A stretch of DNA of 64,000 nt from Pedobacter sp. BMA. GTDB lineage: Bacteria > Bacteroidota > Bacteroidia > Sphingobacteriales > Sphingobacteriaceae. The notes under the pieces are model-generated. The model searched no databases, was not told the DNA's origin, and was given only the letters and a program-made list of their open reading frames with translations. Numbering within the stretch: the first letter of the stretch is position 1; each line of letters begins with the position of its first letter. This document shows positions 55,217-64,000 of this stretch, one piece after another. The stretch is from contig NZ_LECU01000003.1 in NCBI RefSeq assembly GCF_001027745.1, forward strand, positions 403,415-467,414. The letters are read 5' to 3'. A program made the position numbers and the translations under genes.

Positions 55217-58200
55217 TTAAAGTGTGGCGTTTATTCCAAAAACATAACTTGGTGTAGGGGTTACACTACCGAAATTTCCGGTGTTGATAAATTCAGGATC
55301 AATCCCATCTTTATTTGCCCGCCAGACAATTCCCAGATTCCTGACATTGGCAGAAAGAGATATTGATTTTACTGTGTTACGTGGCAGGAACCGTTGCGGA
55401 ACACTGTAAGATAAGGAGATTTGCTGCAGGCGGATATTATCTGCACTTCTTACCAAAGCATCAGAAAAGCGGTAGCGGTTGATACTGTTAAAATTTACCC
55501 CTGTTATTCCCGGCACATCGGTAGTCGCCTCATCACCTGGTTTTCTCCATCGTTCGGCCAGTTCACCCTGACGGCCAAGTACGCCCGTATAAGCAAAATC
55601 GGCTGTGGTTGGATAATTGGTAATGGCATTTTTTAAGAATACATGTCCAAAATAACCGGTAAACCTGATACCCAAATCCAGCTGACCATATTTGAAATTG
55701 TGGTTAAACCCGGCAGTGTAAGGGGCATACCGCCGGCCTACATAAGCTAAATCTTCTTTTGTAAACGAATTGGTTAAATTGGTCGTATTGTTGATAATGT
55801 TATTGTTCCTGTCGTAAATCTGCGCTTGACCTTTATTATCAAGGCCTGCCCAACGGTAAACATAAAGCGAACCTAATGGCATCCCTTCGATAGTAGCGCT
55901 CGTACCCGCAATTGTGCTCGCATTATTTGCATACCTTAACTCGGTAACCTTGTTGGTATTGTATCCAAAATTCAGCAAAGATTTCCAGCTGAACCTTCCT
56001 GCTCTTAATATTTCAGCATTGATAGAGAACTCGTAACCATTTCCGGTTAATGTACCACTATTGAAAGATAAATTAGACCAGCCATAAGTTGCATTATAGG
56101 CGAATGCAGCCAATATTCCTGTGGTACGTTTGGTATACACATCAAAACTACCGCCTAATCTGCCTTTAAAAAATCCAAAATCAACACCTAGGTTGGCCAT
56201 TTTGGTCGTTTCCCAACCAAGATCAGAATTTGCTGGTGTTTCAATGCTTGCAATAGATTGTCCGGTTCTGAAATCAGTTCCTGTGACATTAATAATGGCA
56301 ATATTTGTTCCTGCCTGTGGTACAACACCACTTGTACCCAATGTAGCACGAACGCCAAAAGTATTTAACCAGCTTAAATCTTTAATAAATTCTTCCCTGT
56401 TTGCATTCCATCTTAATCCCACAGACCAGAATGGAACCGCCCTTTTGCTTCTATCCAACCCTAAAAGTGTGTAATCATCAAAGCGAACGCTACCTGTTAC
56501 AAAATATTTATCATCATAGCTGTAAGATGCATTACTGTAATAAGATAAATAACGTTTTCTGTAGCTGGTTAAATTACTGAGGTTTGCACCAAGCGATTGC
56601 GAGTAACCATACATGGTTGGATACTGTACGGTAGGATTAACGGTAATAACCGACCGTGTATCTGCATTGTAGCCATACCTGGTTTCTGAAGTATTATCAG
56701 AAAAGGTTTCTCTTATTTCAGCGCCTGCAATGGCATTGATCTGATGTTTATCAGCAATCTTCAAATCAGCATTTAATTGCCCTCTGTAAGACGTTTCAGA
56801 AGACGTCCTGCCATTAGTGATATATCTGCCCCCGTAATTGACCGTGTTTGAAGCTTTACCATTCAATAAAACCGTAAACGTGTTAACCAGGATCCGACCT
56901 GCGTAACTGTTTAGCTCGTCCAGGGTGTATGCATTCTCTATCATTCGCTGGTTGGATACCGATACATCAGCGTTTAACCATTTGGCGATTTTACCATTTA
57001 AACCTGCACTCATTCTGAAAACATTGGTTTTATAAATAGAGTTGGAATAATTTAACTCATCTAACGTATTATAGGTAAAAGGAAGATAACCTTGCGATAC
57101 CATCGTATTGGCTAAAGATTCACGGATAATGATGTTTCGTCCAATACTATTACCATTGGCATCTACCAATAAGTCATAAGGACGAAGTGCCGTAGTGCTT
57201 ACTGAAAGCCCATTAACTGCCGCAGCGTTGTACTGAGATTTTGAATACTGGTAATTAATTAAAGCCCTCAGGGTAATTTTCTTGTTCAGAAAATCGGTTG
57301 AGGTATTGGCATTAACGAATGCGTTTTCGCCATAGTTACTTTTAAAAATTGGGGTATCTTTCGTGTAGTTGCCAGAGATATAATAGGTACTGCTTTCTGA
57401 CCCACCGGAGTACGAAAGATTGTACTGGTGGTTCACCGCGTTCTGCAACAAATATTTTTCTATTTGCGCCATTCCATCTCTCGATCCGATTTCTGCCAAA
57501 GCTGCATCACGCTGGGCAATTGTAGCCGTGCCGCGTTTTACTTTAAACATCCATTCGGTAGCCTCACTATTATTTGGCGTGTAAATGGCACTCGATGCTG
57601 GTGCCGCTGCCGGATCTACAAGCAATCCTTTATCAACCATTTCCTGTTCCAAATCGATATACTGTGCACTATTCATCCAGTGCAAATCGGCGATAGACGG
57701 ATTCTTAGAGATACCGAAAAGGTAACTTACATTTAAGGACGGTGCTATCTTTCTGCCTTTTTTAGTTTCAATCACAATTACGCCATTTGCAGCTCTTGAA
57801 CCCCAGATTGACGTTGCAGAAGCATCTTTTAAAAATGTAATCTGCTCTATATCCGCGATATTTACATTACTGATGACTGAATTGCCAAAAGTATTCCCGC
57901 CAACCTGCTTAGTTAGCATTGCCAAATCGCTTGAATTCATTAATGGAAACCCGTCCAGGACAATCAGCGGAATGCCACTACCGCCACTGTAGTTATTTAC
58001 GCCACGGATTTGAACACTATTTCCCTTGATATCGAATTTAACCCCGGCAACCTGCCCTTCTAAGCGTTCGAGAATATTAACAGCAGGGTTTGCTTCCAGT
58101 TCCTTACCTGAAATTACGGTGTATGCACCTGCAACCCGCTCTTTGCTAATTTTTTGATAACCATTGGAAACTACATTGATATCTTCTAAAACAGCAGATA

Positions 58201-58819
58201 CTGGTCTCAGTGTTACTAAATAAGTGATGGTTTTTCGATCAACAAAAATTTCTTCGCCTTTATAGCCCAAATAGGAAACCTGCAGTACATAACCATTTGC
58301 CGGAATATCTTTGATCACCAATTCCCCTGCTTTATCGGTAACATACATTTTATTCATGGTTTTATTATAAACATTAGCGCCTGGCAAGAGTCGGTTTAAT
58401 GAATCTCTGACCACTATTTTAACATTATGGTCGTCAATGATATCAGTTAGTTTATCGATTGCATTTCGTTCTTTGATGATGATGGTTTTACCGTCGACAG
58501 AAAAAGTCAAGTCCTGGGCGTTAAGAGATTTTTGAACTGCCTCAAAAACGTTTACCTGGTTGACGCTAATAGATACTGGTTTGGCATTCAGTACAATGTT
58601 AAGATCATAGATAATATCGTAACCACTTTGCTTGCGAATTTCTTTGAGCACCTTCTCTAAAGGCACACTTTTTTCTACAATAGAAACCCTTTGCGCCATC
58701 GTTGCAGCGCTGAGTTGCACCAATGCGGTTAGAAGGATCACAGCTGTTAGTCGCATAACACGTAGCAGTTTACGGAACTGCCTGGCAGGCAGCCGGGGTG
58801 AAGTAAAATTTTTATACAT
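55217..58819 (-). CDS. SusC/RagA-family TonB-dependent transporter with STN domain
   Basis: A 1200-aa transporter. Signal (MRLTAVILLTALVQLSAATM), STN domain (~45-120; VPLEKVLKEIRKQSGYDIIY), carboxypeptidase-regulatory domain (NRLLPGANVYNKTMNKMYV), SusC plug (IEQITFLKDASATSIWGSRA) and a large beta-barrel. The first ~20 residues (MYKNFTSPRLPARQFRKLLR) extend beyond a normal signal peptide, so the true start may be further in. The STN domain links it to FecR at 58963. Confidence 0.92.
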   Translation of the reverse strand: MYKNFTSPRLPARQFRKLLRVMRLTAVILLTALVQLSAATMAQRVSIVEKSVPLEKVLKEIRKQSGYDIIYDLNIVLNAKPVSISVNQVNVFEAVQKSLNAQDLTFSVDGKTIIIKERNAIDKLTDIIDDHNVKIVVRDSLNRLLPGANVYNKTMNKMYVTDKAGELVIKDIPANGYVLQVSYLGYKGEEIFVDRKTITYLVTLRPVSAVLEDINVVSNGYQKISKERVAGAYTVISGKELEANPAVNILERLEGQVAGVKFDIKGNSVQIRGVNNYSGGSGIPLIVLDGFPLMNSSDLAMLTKQVGGNTFGNSVISNVNIADIEQITFLKDASATSIWGSRAANGVIVIETKKGRKIAPSLNVSYLFGISKNPSIADLHWMNSAQYIDLEQEMVDKGLLVDPAAAPASSAIYTPNNSEATEWMFKVKRGTATIAQRDAALAEIGSRDGMAQIEKYLLQNAVNHQYNLSYSGGSESSTYYISGNYTKDTPIFKSNYGENAFVNANTSTDFLNKKITLRALINYQYSKSQYNAAAVNGLSVSTTALRPYDLLVDANGNSIGRNIIIRESLANTMVSQGYLPFTYNTLDELNYSNSIYKTNVFRMSAGLNGKIAKWLNADVSVSNQRMIENAYTLDELNSYAGRILVNTFTVLLNGKASNTVNYGGRYITNGRTSSETSYRGQLNADLKIADKHQINAIAGAEIRETFSDNTSETRYGYNADTRSVITVNPTVQYPTMYGYSQSLGANLSNLTSYRKRYLSYYSNASYSYDDKYFVTGSVRFDDYTLLGLDRSKRAVPFWSVGLRWNANREEFIKDLSWLNTFGVRATLGTSGVVPQAGTNIAIINVTGTDFRTGQSIASIETPANSDLGWETTKMANLGVDFGFFKGRLGGSFDVYTKRTTGILAAFAYNATYGWSNLSFNSGTLTGNGYEFSINAEILRAGRFSWKSLLNFGYNTNKVTELRYANNASTIAGTSATIEGMPLGSLYVYRWAGLDNKGQAQIYDRNNNIINNTTNLTNSFTKEDLAYVGRRYAPYTAGFNHNFKYGQLDLGIRFTGYFGHVFLKNAITNYPTTADFAYTGVLGRQGELAERWRKPGDEATTDVPGITGVNFNSINRYRFSDALVRSADNIRLQQISLSYSVPQRFLPRNTVKSISLSANVRNLGIVWRANKDGIDPEFINTGNFGSVTPTPSYVFGINATL

Positions 58820-58962
58820 TTGTTTGTTTGGTTATTGCAAAGGCCAGAAGTTCGAAGGTCGGGTCCTATGCGGTTAATAGTTGATAATTAATTGTCGACA
58901 GCCAGATTTATCCAGGGATGCCTGCAAGCATTCCTGGTTTTTCATCCGGTATCGTTTAGGCT

Positions 58963-60147
58963 TTACTCAGAAACGATCACCCTCCTTCCTTCCAGTTTAA
59001 AGTGTACTTTTCCTGTTAATTGAATATGATTGAGCACTTCAGATATATTGGTTCCTCTGGACATCCAGCCCCCAAGCATCAACTGTTCCGGGGCACTTTT
59101 TTCATACACCACCTCTACATCATACCATCGTGCTACTTTTCGAAGTGCACTGCGCAGATCTTCCCTGAATACAAATTCTCCGTTTTTCCAGGCGATGGCC
59201 ATCTCACTATCAGCTTTTGAAAGCTGAAGGTGTCCGGCTGCGAGTGCCGACTGCTGACCAGGTTTTAACATCACTTGCTGACCATCAGAAGCAGCCACTT
59301 TTACACTTCCCTGCAGTAGTGTGGTTTTTACAATGGGTTCATCCTGGTACGCATTGATATTGAAATGGGTACCTAATACCTGCACCTCCTGAGCTGGCAC
59401 ATCCCCTTGTATTACCGATACAATAAATGGTAAAACCCTGCCTTTCTGTTCCTGGTGGGCAACTTCGAAATAACCTTCGCCGCTAAGCGTTACCTTTCTT
59501 GCTGTAGATGAAAAAGCGGTTGGATAACGAAGGGAAGATTTTGCATTCAGGTAAACCTTGGAGCCATCCGGCAGTACGACGGCATACTGACCCCCTGCGG
59601 GAGTGCTAATGGTATTAAAGCCTGCTGAGCCAGCTTTGCCTGGCAATGCTTTATAAGTAAGCGTGCCATCGGAAGACTTGGTAATTTCAACACCCGCTTC
59701 TATAGCTACCTGGGTACCTAAATCCTGATTCAGTATTATTTTCCTGCCATCAGACAGTTGTAAAATTGCTTTGTCTGCACCTGGTGCAAGATCTAGTCTT
59801 TTTGAAATGGTAAATCTTTCGTTTACCATATTTTTTTGATTCAGAAGAAAGTAACCAGAACCTGCAATGAGCAGCAAACTTGCAGCAATACCGATTCTGA
59901 CATATTTGTTTGCGTGGGCAAAAAGGTATTTTAATTTTAGAGACTTCTCTTTGGGGGTGAAATGTTGTGTATCCTGAAGAATACGGTGCCATAGCCGGGT
60001 ATCGATCTGATCGAAGTCTGGTTCTGGCGCATGCGTATCTGCCTCCTCTGCCTTCAGCAGATACCAGGTTTCCAGTTTCGCCTGCTGTTGCGGCGAAAGA
60101 TCGTTATTCAGGTAACGTTTAATTAACTTTTTAGCGTTAGTTTTCAT
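58963..60147 (-). CDS. FecR-family regulator
   Basis: A 394-aa FecR protein. N-terminal cytoplasmic part (LKRYLNNDLSPQQQAKLE-like), one membrane helix (residues ~82-100, IGIAASLLLIAGSGYFLL), a FecR domain (GGQYAVVLPDGSKVYLNAKS, VTLSGEGYFEVAHQ) and a DUF4974 C-terminus (LRSALRKVARWYDVEVVYE, SEVLNHIQLTGKVHF). It is longer than 46844 mainly in the periplasmic part. Encoded 98 bases after the sigma gene and 143 bases before susC. Confidence 0.9.
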   Translation of the reverse strand: MKTNAKKLIKRYLNNDLSPQQQAKLETWYLLKAEEADTHAPEPDFDQIDTRLWHRILQDTQHFTPKEKSLKLKYLFAHANKYVRIGIAASLLLIAGSGYFLLNQKNMVNERFTISKRLDLAPGADKAILQLSDGRKIILNQDLGTQVAIEAGVEITKSSDGTLTYKALPGKAGSAGFNTISTPAGGQYAVVLPDGSKVYLNAKSSLRYPTAFSSTARKVTLSGEGYFEVAHQEQKGRVLPFIVSVIQGDVPAQEVQVLGTHFNINAYQDEPIVKTTLLQGSVKVAASDGQQVMLKPGQQSALAAGHLQLSKADSEMAIAWKNGEFVFREDLRSALRKVARWYDVEVVYEKSAPEQLMLGGWMSRGTNISEVLNHIQLTGKVHFKLEGRRVIVSE

Positions 60148-60244
60148 TCATTATATAGATGATATATAAAGATGACAGTTAACTGAGGGCAATGTTGTAT
60201 AGGATATTAAAAAAAAGTTATTTTTGTATTAAATTATAGCAACA

Positions 60245-60826
60245 TTACCAAAAAACACCCATAAATATTGGCAAATGATTACCAAATTTCTTCCTTAAGG
60301 CAGATATTGCCTTATTCATTTGTGTTTTTACGGTAAGTTCAGAGATATTCATGACATCAGCAATCTCTTTATAAGACAAATTTTGTTTTCGTTTCAGCTC
60401 AAATACCGCTCTCATCCTAGCCGGAAGCCTCATGATTTCATCCTCGATGAGGCGGGCCAAAATACGCTCGCGAATAAGGTGATCAGTGATTTCCTGACTG
60501 GTTTCCATAAATACAGCTAGATCATTGACGTAGCTACTGTGGGATTTATTTTTACTGAAGAAGTTCAGTATTGCATTCCGGGTAGAGACATACAGGTAAG
60601 CACCCAATGTAATATCATCCTGTAGGGAAGGTGCTTTATGCCAGAAATTAGTAAACACTTCCTGCACCACATCCTCACTTTCGCTGTCATCTTTCAACAT
60701 CCGGTAGGCATGCTTATAAAGGATTGGCCAGTACCTGTTATAGATTTCAGCGAAAGCGACATCATCCCGCTCTTTTAACAGCGCAACGAGCTTCTGATCA
60801 TCATATTCACTGTAATGGGGACTCAT
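60245..60826 (-). CDS. ECF-type RNA polymerase sigma factor (FecI-like)
   Basis: About 193 aa from ATG 60826 (MSPHYSEYDDQKLVALLKER); a longer frame to 60901 exists but lacks family homology in its first 25 codons. Region 2: YKHAYRMLKDDSESEDVVQE and FTNFWHKAPSL; region 4: LPARMRAVFELKRKQNLSYK then EIADVMNISELTVKTQMNKA. Controls the second susCD operon through FecR. Confidence 0.9.
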   Translation of the reverse strand: MSPHYSEYDDQKLVALLKERDDVAFAEIYNRYWPILYKHAYRMLKDDSESEDVVQEVFTNFWHKAPSLQDDITLGAYLYVSTRNAILNFFSKNKSHSSYVNDLAVFMETSQEITDHLIRERILARLIEDEIMRLPARMRAVFELKRKQNLSYKEIADVMNISELTVKTQMNKAISALRKKFGNHLPIFMGVFW

Positions 60827-61155
60827 GCGATGGTAAATGTAAAATTTTTCGGTTAAATATATCATATTTTTTACATTCTGAAATGGAGATCCGAATTGCA
60901 TCCAATTTAAAAATAAGGCAATCTTTCAGCGTTGATGGTTAGTAAGAAATGAAAACAAATAAAGATTGGCGAAATCATGCAATAAGGCAAAATGCTTGTT
61001 TGTAAAATTCTTGTTTTTAGGACAACTTTAATACTGGATTAACATTCCGAACTTACTTTTGAAAATTACTAACGGTTTACATGTTTTATCGCTGATCTGC
61101 AATTTTGTTTTCGCTTGATACCTTTTAACCTGCATCCATAATTTAAATATTTACA

Positions 61156-63594
61156 ATGAAAAAATACATCGCCCTGTTTATCATCACCATTATCTATCAG
61201 GGGGCATATGCTCAATGGCCTGGGAAAATTGAGAATACCAAACAGGTTCTTCTACCTAACGGCTGGAAATTAAGTCCGGCAGGGCATTCTATTCCCCTTG
61301 GCGATTTACCATTGAATATGCAGGTGAGTACTTCAGGAAAATATATAGCGATTACCAATAACGGACAAAGTACCCAATCGCTGCAGTTGATAGATGCTAA
61401 AAGTGAAAAAGTACTTGACGAAAAGACTTTGGCTAAATCATGGTACGGCCTTGCATTCAGCAAAGATGAAAATCATCTGTATGTATCGGGGGGGAACGAT
61501 AACATCATTATTAAATTCACGATCCGTAATCAAAAGCTTGCAGAGAGCGATACCATAAAACTTGGGGAGCCCTGGCCAAAGAGCAAAATAAGCCCCGCAG
61601 GCATTGCGGTAAATAAATCAGGCACAAAACTTTTTACCGTAACCAAAGAAGACAGTTGCCTTTATTTAATCAATCCTGCAAGTAAACAAATAACAGGAAA
61701 AATTCAATTGCCGGCGATCGCATACAGCTGTGTCCTTTCATCAGATGAATCTAAATTATACATTTCATTGTGGGGAGGTCGCGCGGTGGCAGTAGTAAAT
61801 ACCGCTGAAGAAAAAATAATGTCAACCATTCCTGTCGGCGATCATCCAAACGAACTTTTGCTTAATAGAAAGGGGAATTATTTGTTTGTGGCTAATGCAA
61901 ATGATAATTCTGTTTCGGTGATTAATACGCTAACCAATAAAGTTATCGAAACAATCGCCACCACTTTGTATGCAACTCAATTAACAGGCTCAACCACAAA
62001 CGGTTTAGCCCTGAGTGTTAACGAAAAAACCCTTTACATTGCAAATGCAGACAATAACTGTCTGGCAGTTTTTGATGTCAGCCGCCCTGGAACCAGTCAA
62101 AGTCAGGGCTTTATTCCTGTTGGATGGTACCCTACTAGCGTTAAGGTTACAGGCTCAAAGATTTTGGTTTCTAATGGTAAAGGCAATACCTCCATGGCAA
62201 ATCCTAAGGGGCCACAGCCGGTTTCAAAGGCCGATAACAGTGGCTATCAAATGGGAAGCACGGCCAATAACAAGCTTCAGTATATCGCAGGTTTATTTAA
62301 GGGTAGTTTGTCTTTTATTGATGTGCCTAAGCCTGAGCAATTAAAAACTTACACCCGGCAGGTTTATGCCAATACTCCCTTCACTGATAAGAAAGCCACA
62401 ATAGCGGATGGCGAAGCAGGAAATCCAATTCCCCGTAGGCAGGGTGAGAAATCGCCCATTAAGCATGTATTTTACATCATCAAAGAAAACCGCACTTATG
62501 ATCAGGTGCTGGGAGATGTGGCAAAAGGTAACGGCGATTCGACGCTGACGCTTTTTGGAAAAAAAATTACGCCGAACCAGCATGCTTTTGCGGAGAACTA
62601 TGTGTTACTGGATAATTTCTATGTGGATGCGGAAGTGAGCGCTGACGGGCATAACTGGAGTATGGCCGCTTATGCAACTGATGTGGTAGAGAAAACATGG
62701 CCTACAAGCTACGGCGCGCGTGGCGGAAGTACGACTTTTGAAGGCGGCAGACCGGTAACTTATCCGAAAGATGGCTTTATCTGGGATTATTGTCAGCGAG
62801 CTGGAGTGAGCTACCGCAGCTATGGTGAATTCGGAGATTACGCGAAAGCAAATATAAAGTCGCTTCAAGGACATATGTGTCCCGCTTCACCGGGATTTGA
62901 TATGGACATCACCGATCAGGTAAGGGCTGATGCCTGGATACATGATTTTGATTCTCTTTTGGTTGCAGGTTCCGTTCCCCAATTCAGTACGCTCCGGGTG
63001 TCGAATGATCATACCAGCGGACAGAAAAAAGGAAAAGTTTCACCACAATCTGCAGTGGCAGATAACGATCTTGCTATTGGGAGAATATTGGAAAGGCTTT
63101 CGCACAGCCCGATTTGGAAAGAATCTGTGGTATTTATTCTGGAGGATGATGCCCAGAACGGCCCGGACCATGTGGATGCACACCGGTCTCCGGCCTATGT
63201 AATCGGCCCCTACGTAAAAAGAAAATCAGTTGTTCACACCATGTATTCTACTTCGGGATTCTTAAGAACGATGGAACTGATTCTGGGTTTACCCCCGATG
63301 AGTCAATATGATGCTGCCGCAGTTCCGCTGTTTGAATGTTTTATGGCCAAACCGGATTTCACACCATATAATGCCATCACGCCTTTGATTAATCTGAATA
63401 ACAGAAACGTAGCCATTAATGAGAGCAGCAGACGATCAGAACTTTTCAATTTTGCCAAAGAAGACTCAGCGCCCGACCTGGATTTGAATGAGGTGATCTG
63501 GAAATCAGTGAAGGGTGAAAATTCTGTAATGCCTGCGCCTAAGCGAAGCGCCTTTGTGATTTTGGAAAAGAGAAAAAAGGACGACGATGATTAA
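61156..63594 (+). CDS. YncE-like propeller fused to phosphoesterase domain, exported
   Basis: An 812-aa protein with Sec signal (YIALFIITIIYQGAYAQ). Residues ~30-400 are a seven-bladed YncE/NHL-type propeller (GLAFSKDENHLYVSGG, DHPNELLLNRKGNYLFVANANDNSVSVINT). Residues ~430-780 are a PF04185-type phosphoesterase/alkaline phosphatase-superfamily domain: KHVFYIIKENRTYDQVLGD, VSADGHNWSMAAYATD, FILEDDAQNGPDHVDAHRSP with the metal-binding Asp/His. The pairing is frequent in Bacteroidota, with unknown physiological substrate. Transcribed divergently from the second SusC/D operon. Confidence 0.9.
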   Translation: MKKYIALFIITIIYQGAYAQWPGKIENTKQVLLPNGWKLSPAGHSIPLGDLPLNMQVSTSGKYIAITNNGQSTQSLQLIDAKSEKVLDEKTLAKSWYGLAFSKDENHLYVSGGNDNIIIKFTIRNQKLAESDTIKLGEPWPKSKISPAGIAVNKSGTKLFTVTKEDSCLYLINPASKQITGKIQLPAIAYSCVLSSDESKLYISLWGGRAVAVVNTAEEKIMSTIPVGDHPNELLLNRKGNYLFVANANDNSVSVINTLTNKVIETIATTLYATQLTGSTTNGLALSVNEKTLYIANADNNCLAVFDVSRPGTSQSQGFIPVGWYPTSVKVTGSKILVSNGKGNTSMANPKGPQPVSKADNSGYQMGSTANNKLQYIAGLFKGSLSFIDVPKPEQLKTYTRQVYANTPFTDKKATIADGEAGNPIPRRQGEKSPIKHVFYIIKENRTYDQVLGDVAKGNGDSTLTLFGKKITPNQHAFAENYVLLDNFYVDAEVSADGHNWSMAAYATDVVEKTWPTSYGARGGSTTFEGGRPVTYPKDGFIWDYCQRAGVSYRSYGEFGDYAKANIKSLQGHMCPASPGFDMDITDQVRADAWIHDFDSLLVAGSVPQFSTLRVSNDHTSGQKKGKVSPQSAVADNDLAIGRILERLSHSPIWKESVVFILEDDAQNGPDHVDAHRSPAYVIGPYVKRKSVVHTMYSTSGFLRTMELILGLPPMSQYDAAAVPLFECFMAKPDFTPYNAITPLINLNNRNVAINESSRRSELFNFAKEDSAPDLDLNEVIWKSVKGENSVMPAPKRSAFVILEKRKKDDDD

Positions 63595-63818
63595 TTGTAA
63601 TATAGTAAATTCAATTGACTGATATTGGAGATATGTTAAGCGACTTTGATTAAATCTGAACTGACAACGAATTTGAAAATAACGTTTTCTATTCCAAAGG
63701 CGTAGTTTACTGCATTATTAACAAAGTTCTACGAAAGCCACAAAACTGCAGGTTGTATGATTTTTGTAACGATCCTGAAACATTAATTATTGGTTCCTGT
63801 TGTTAAGCCAAATTAAAA

Positions 63819-64000
63819 ATGAACAACATGAACATGAAATTTACAAAATCAACAATGTTGATTGCTTTATTGGGCCTGTCATCACAATTGTTTGCGCAAG
63901 ACGCTAACATGACTACAACTGGTCGCTTTTCTCCAACCCAGTTCCGTACCTGGTCAATTGGTGTTCACGGAGGTGTATTAAGTCCTAACACGATTTTTAA
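63819..64000 (+). CDS. Outer-membrane protein, N-terminal part (cut by window edge)
   Basis: Starts MNNMNMKFTKSTMLIALLGL and has a signal ending in LFAQ. The mature start FRTWSIGVHGGVLSPNTIF is typical of Bacteroidota OmpA-type beta-barrel proteins. Sixty codons are visible; the frame is open to the end of the window. Start at 63819; 63828 or 63834 are alternatives. Confidence 0.6.
   Translation, partial: MNNMNMKFTKSTMLIALLGLSSQLFAQDANMTTTGRFSPTQFRTWSIGVHGGVLSPNTIF

Overview
The window is chromosomal DNA of a Bacteroidota bacterium, most likely family Sphingobacteriaceae (Pedobacter-like). I infer this from two SusC/SusD pairs with FecR/ECF-sigma regulators, Bacteroidota-type -7 promoter boxes (TAnnTTTG), many AraC regulators, lipoproteins with SusD-type ends, and the absence of strong Shine-Dalgarno sites. 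No rRNA, tRNA, CRISPR array, transposase or phage gene was seen.

Region 1 (1-6.8 kb) is regulatory and partly decayed. It has the end of a two-component pair (kinase cut by the window edge, OmpR-type regulator), a DUF421 membrane protein, an SDR and an AraC regulator. Between them lie relics: a headless ArsC-like arsenate reductase, a sialate O-acetylesterase head, a broken WYL/DeoR-type regulator, and an AraC regulator interrupted by a one-base shift in an A8 run.

Region 2 (7.0-27.2 kb) is a dense plus-strand redox island. It holds a Tat-exported molybdenum aldehyde oxidoreductase (PaoABC type), a zinc alcohol dehydrogenase with a Tat-like leader, two SDRs, MoaA, a secreted alpha/beta hydrolase, a carboxymuconolactone decarboxylase-like protein, three intact aldo/keto reductases and one relic, a secreted cupin, an FAD monooxygenase, a PQQ quinoprotein dehydrogenase and an SMP-30-type lactonase. 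Two of its transcription units start with almost the same 39-bp element at the same distance from a -7 box, which points to a shared AraC-type regulon. The likely job is handling of aldehydes, alcohols, quinones or sugars under stress; substrates are not visible from sequence.

Region 3 (27.2-38.6 kb) is mixed: an unrecognised 215-aa protein preceded by two tiny ORFs, a PH-like membrane protein, a GAF/PAS hybrid-input histidine kinase with a truncated duplicate of its ATPase domain, an AlkB-like dioxygenase, a zinc alcohol dehydrogenase with a small partner protein, a stand-alone receiver protein, and a DUF2147/AraC/seven-helix membrane protein operon.

Region 4 (38.6-60.9 kb, minus strand) holds two paralogous operons in tandem. 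Each reads ECF sigma, FecR, SusC (with STN signalling domain), SusD, then a ~660-aa exported protein ending in a TlpA thioredoxin domain. The first operon ends with an alpha/beta hydrolase, the second with an S41 protease and a DUF4369-TlpA protein. No glycosidase is present. Both operons end with the same 15-bp motif followed by a terminator hairpin. I consider these the best candidate for an undescribed uptake and processing system, perhaps for cysteine-containing peptides (inference).

Region 5 (61-64 kb) has a YncE-propeller/phosphoesterase fusion and the start of an outer-membrane protein cut by the window end.
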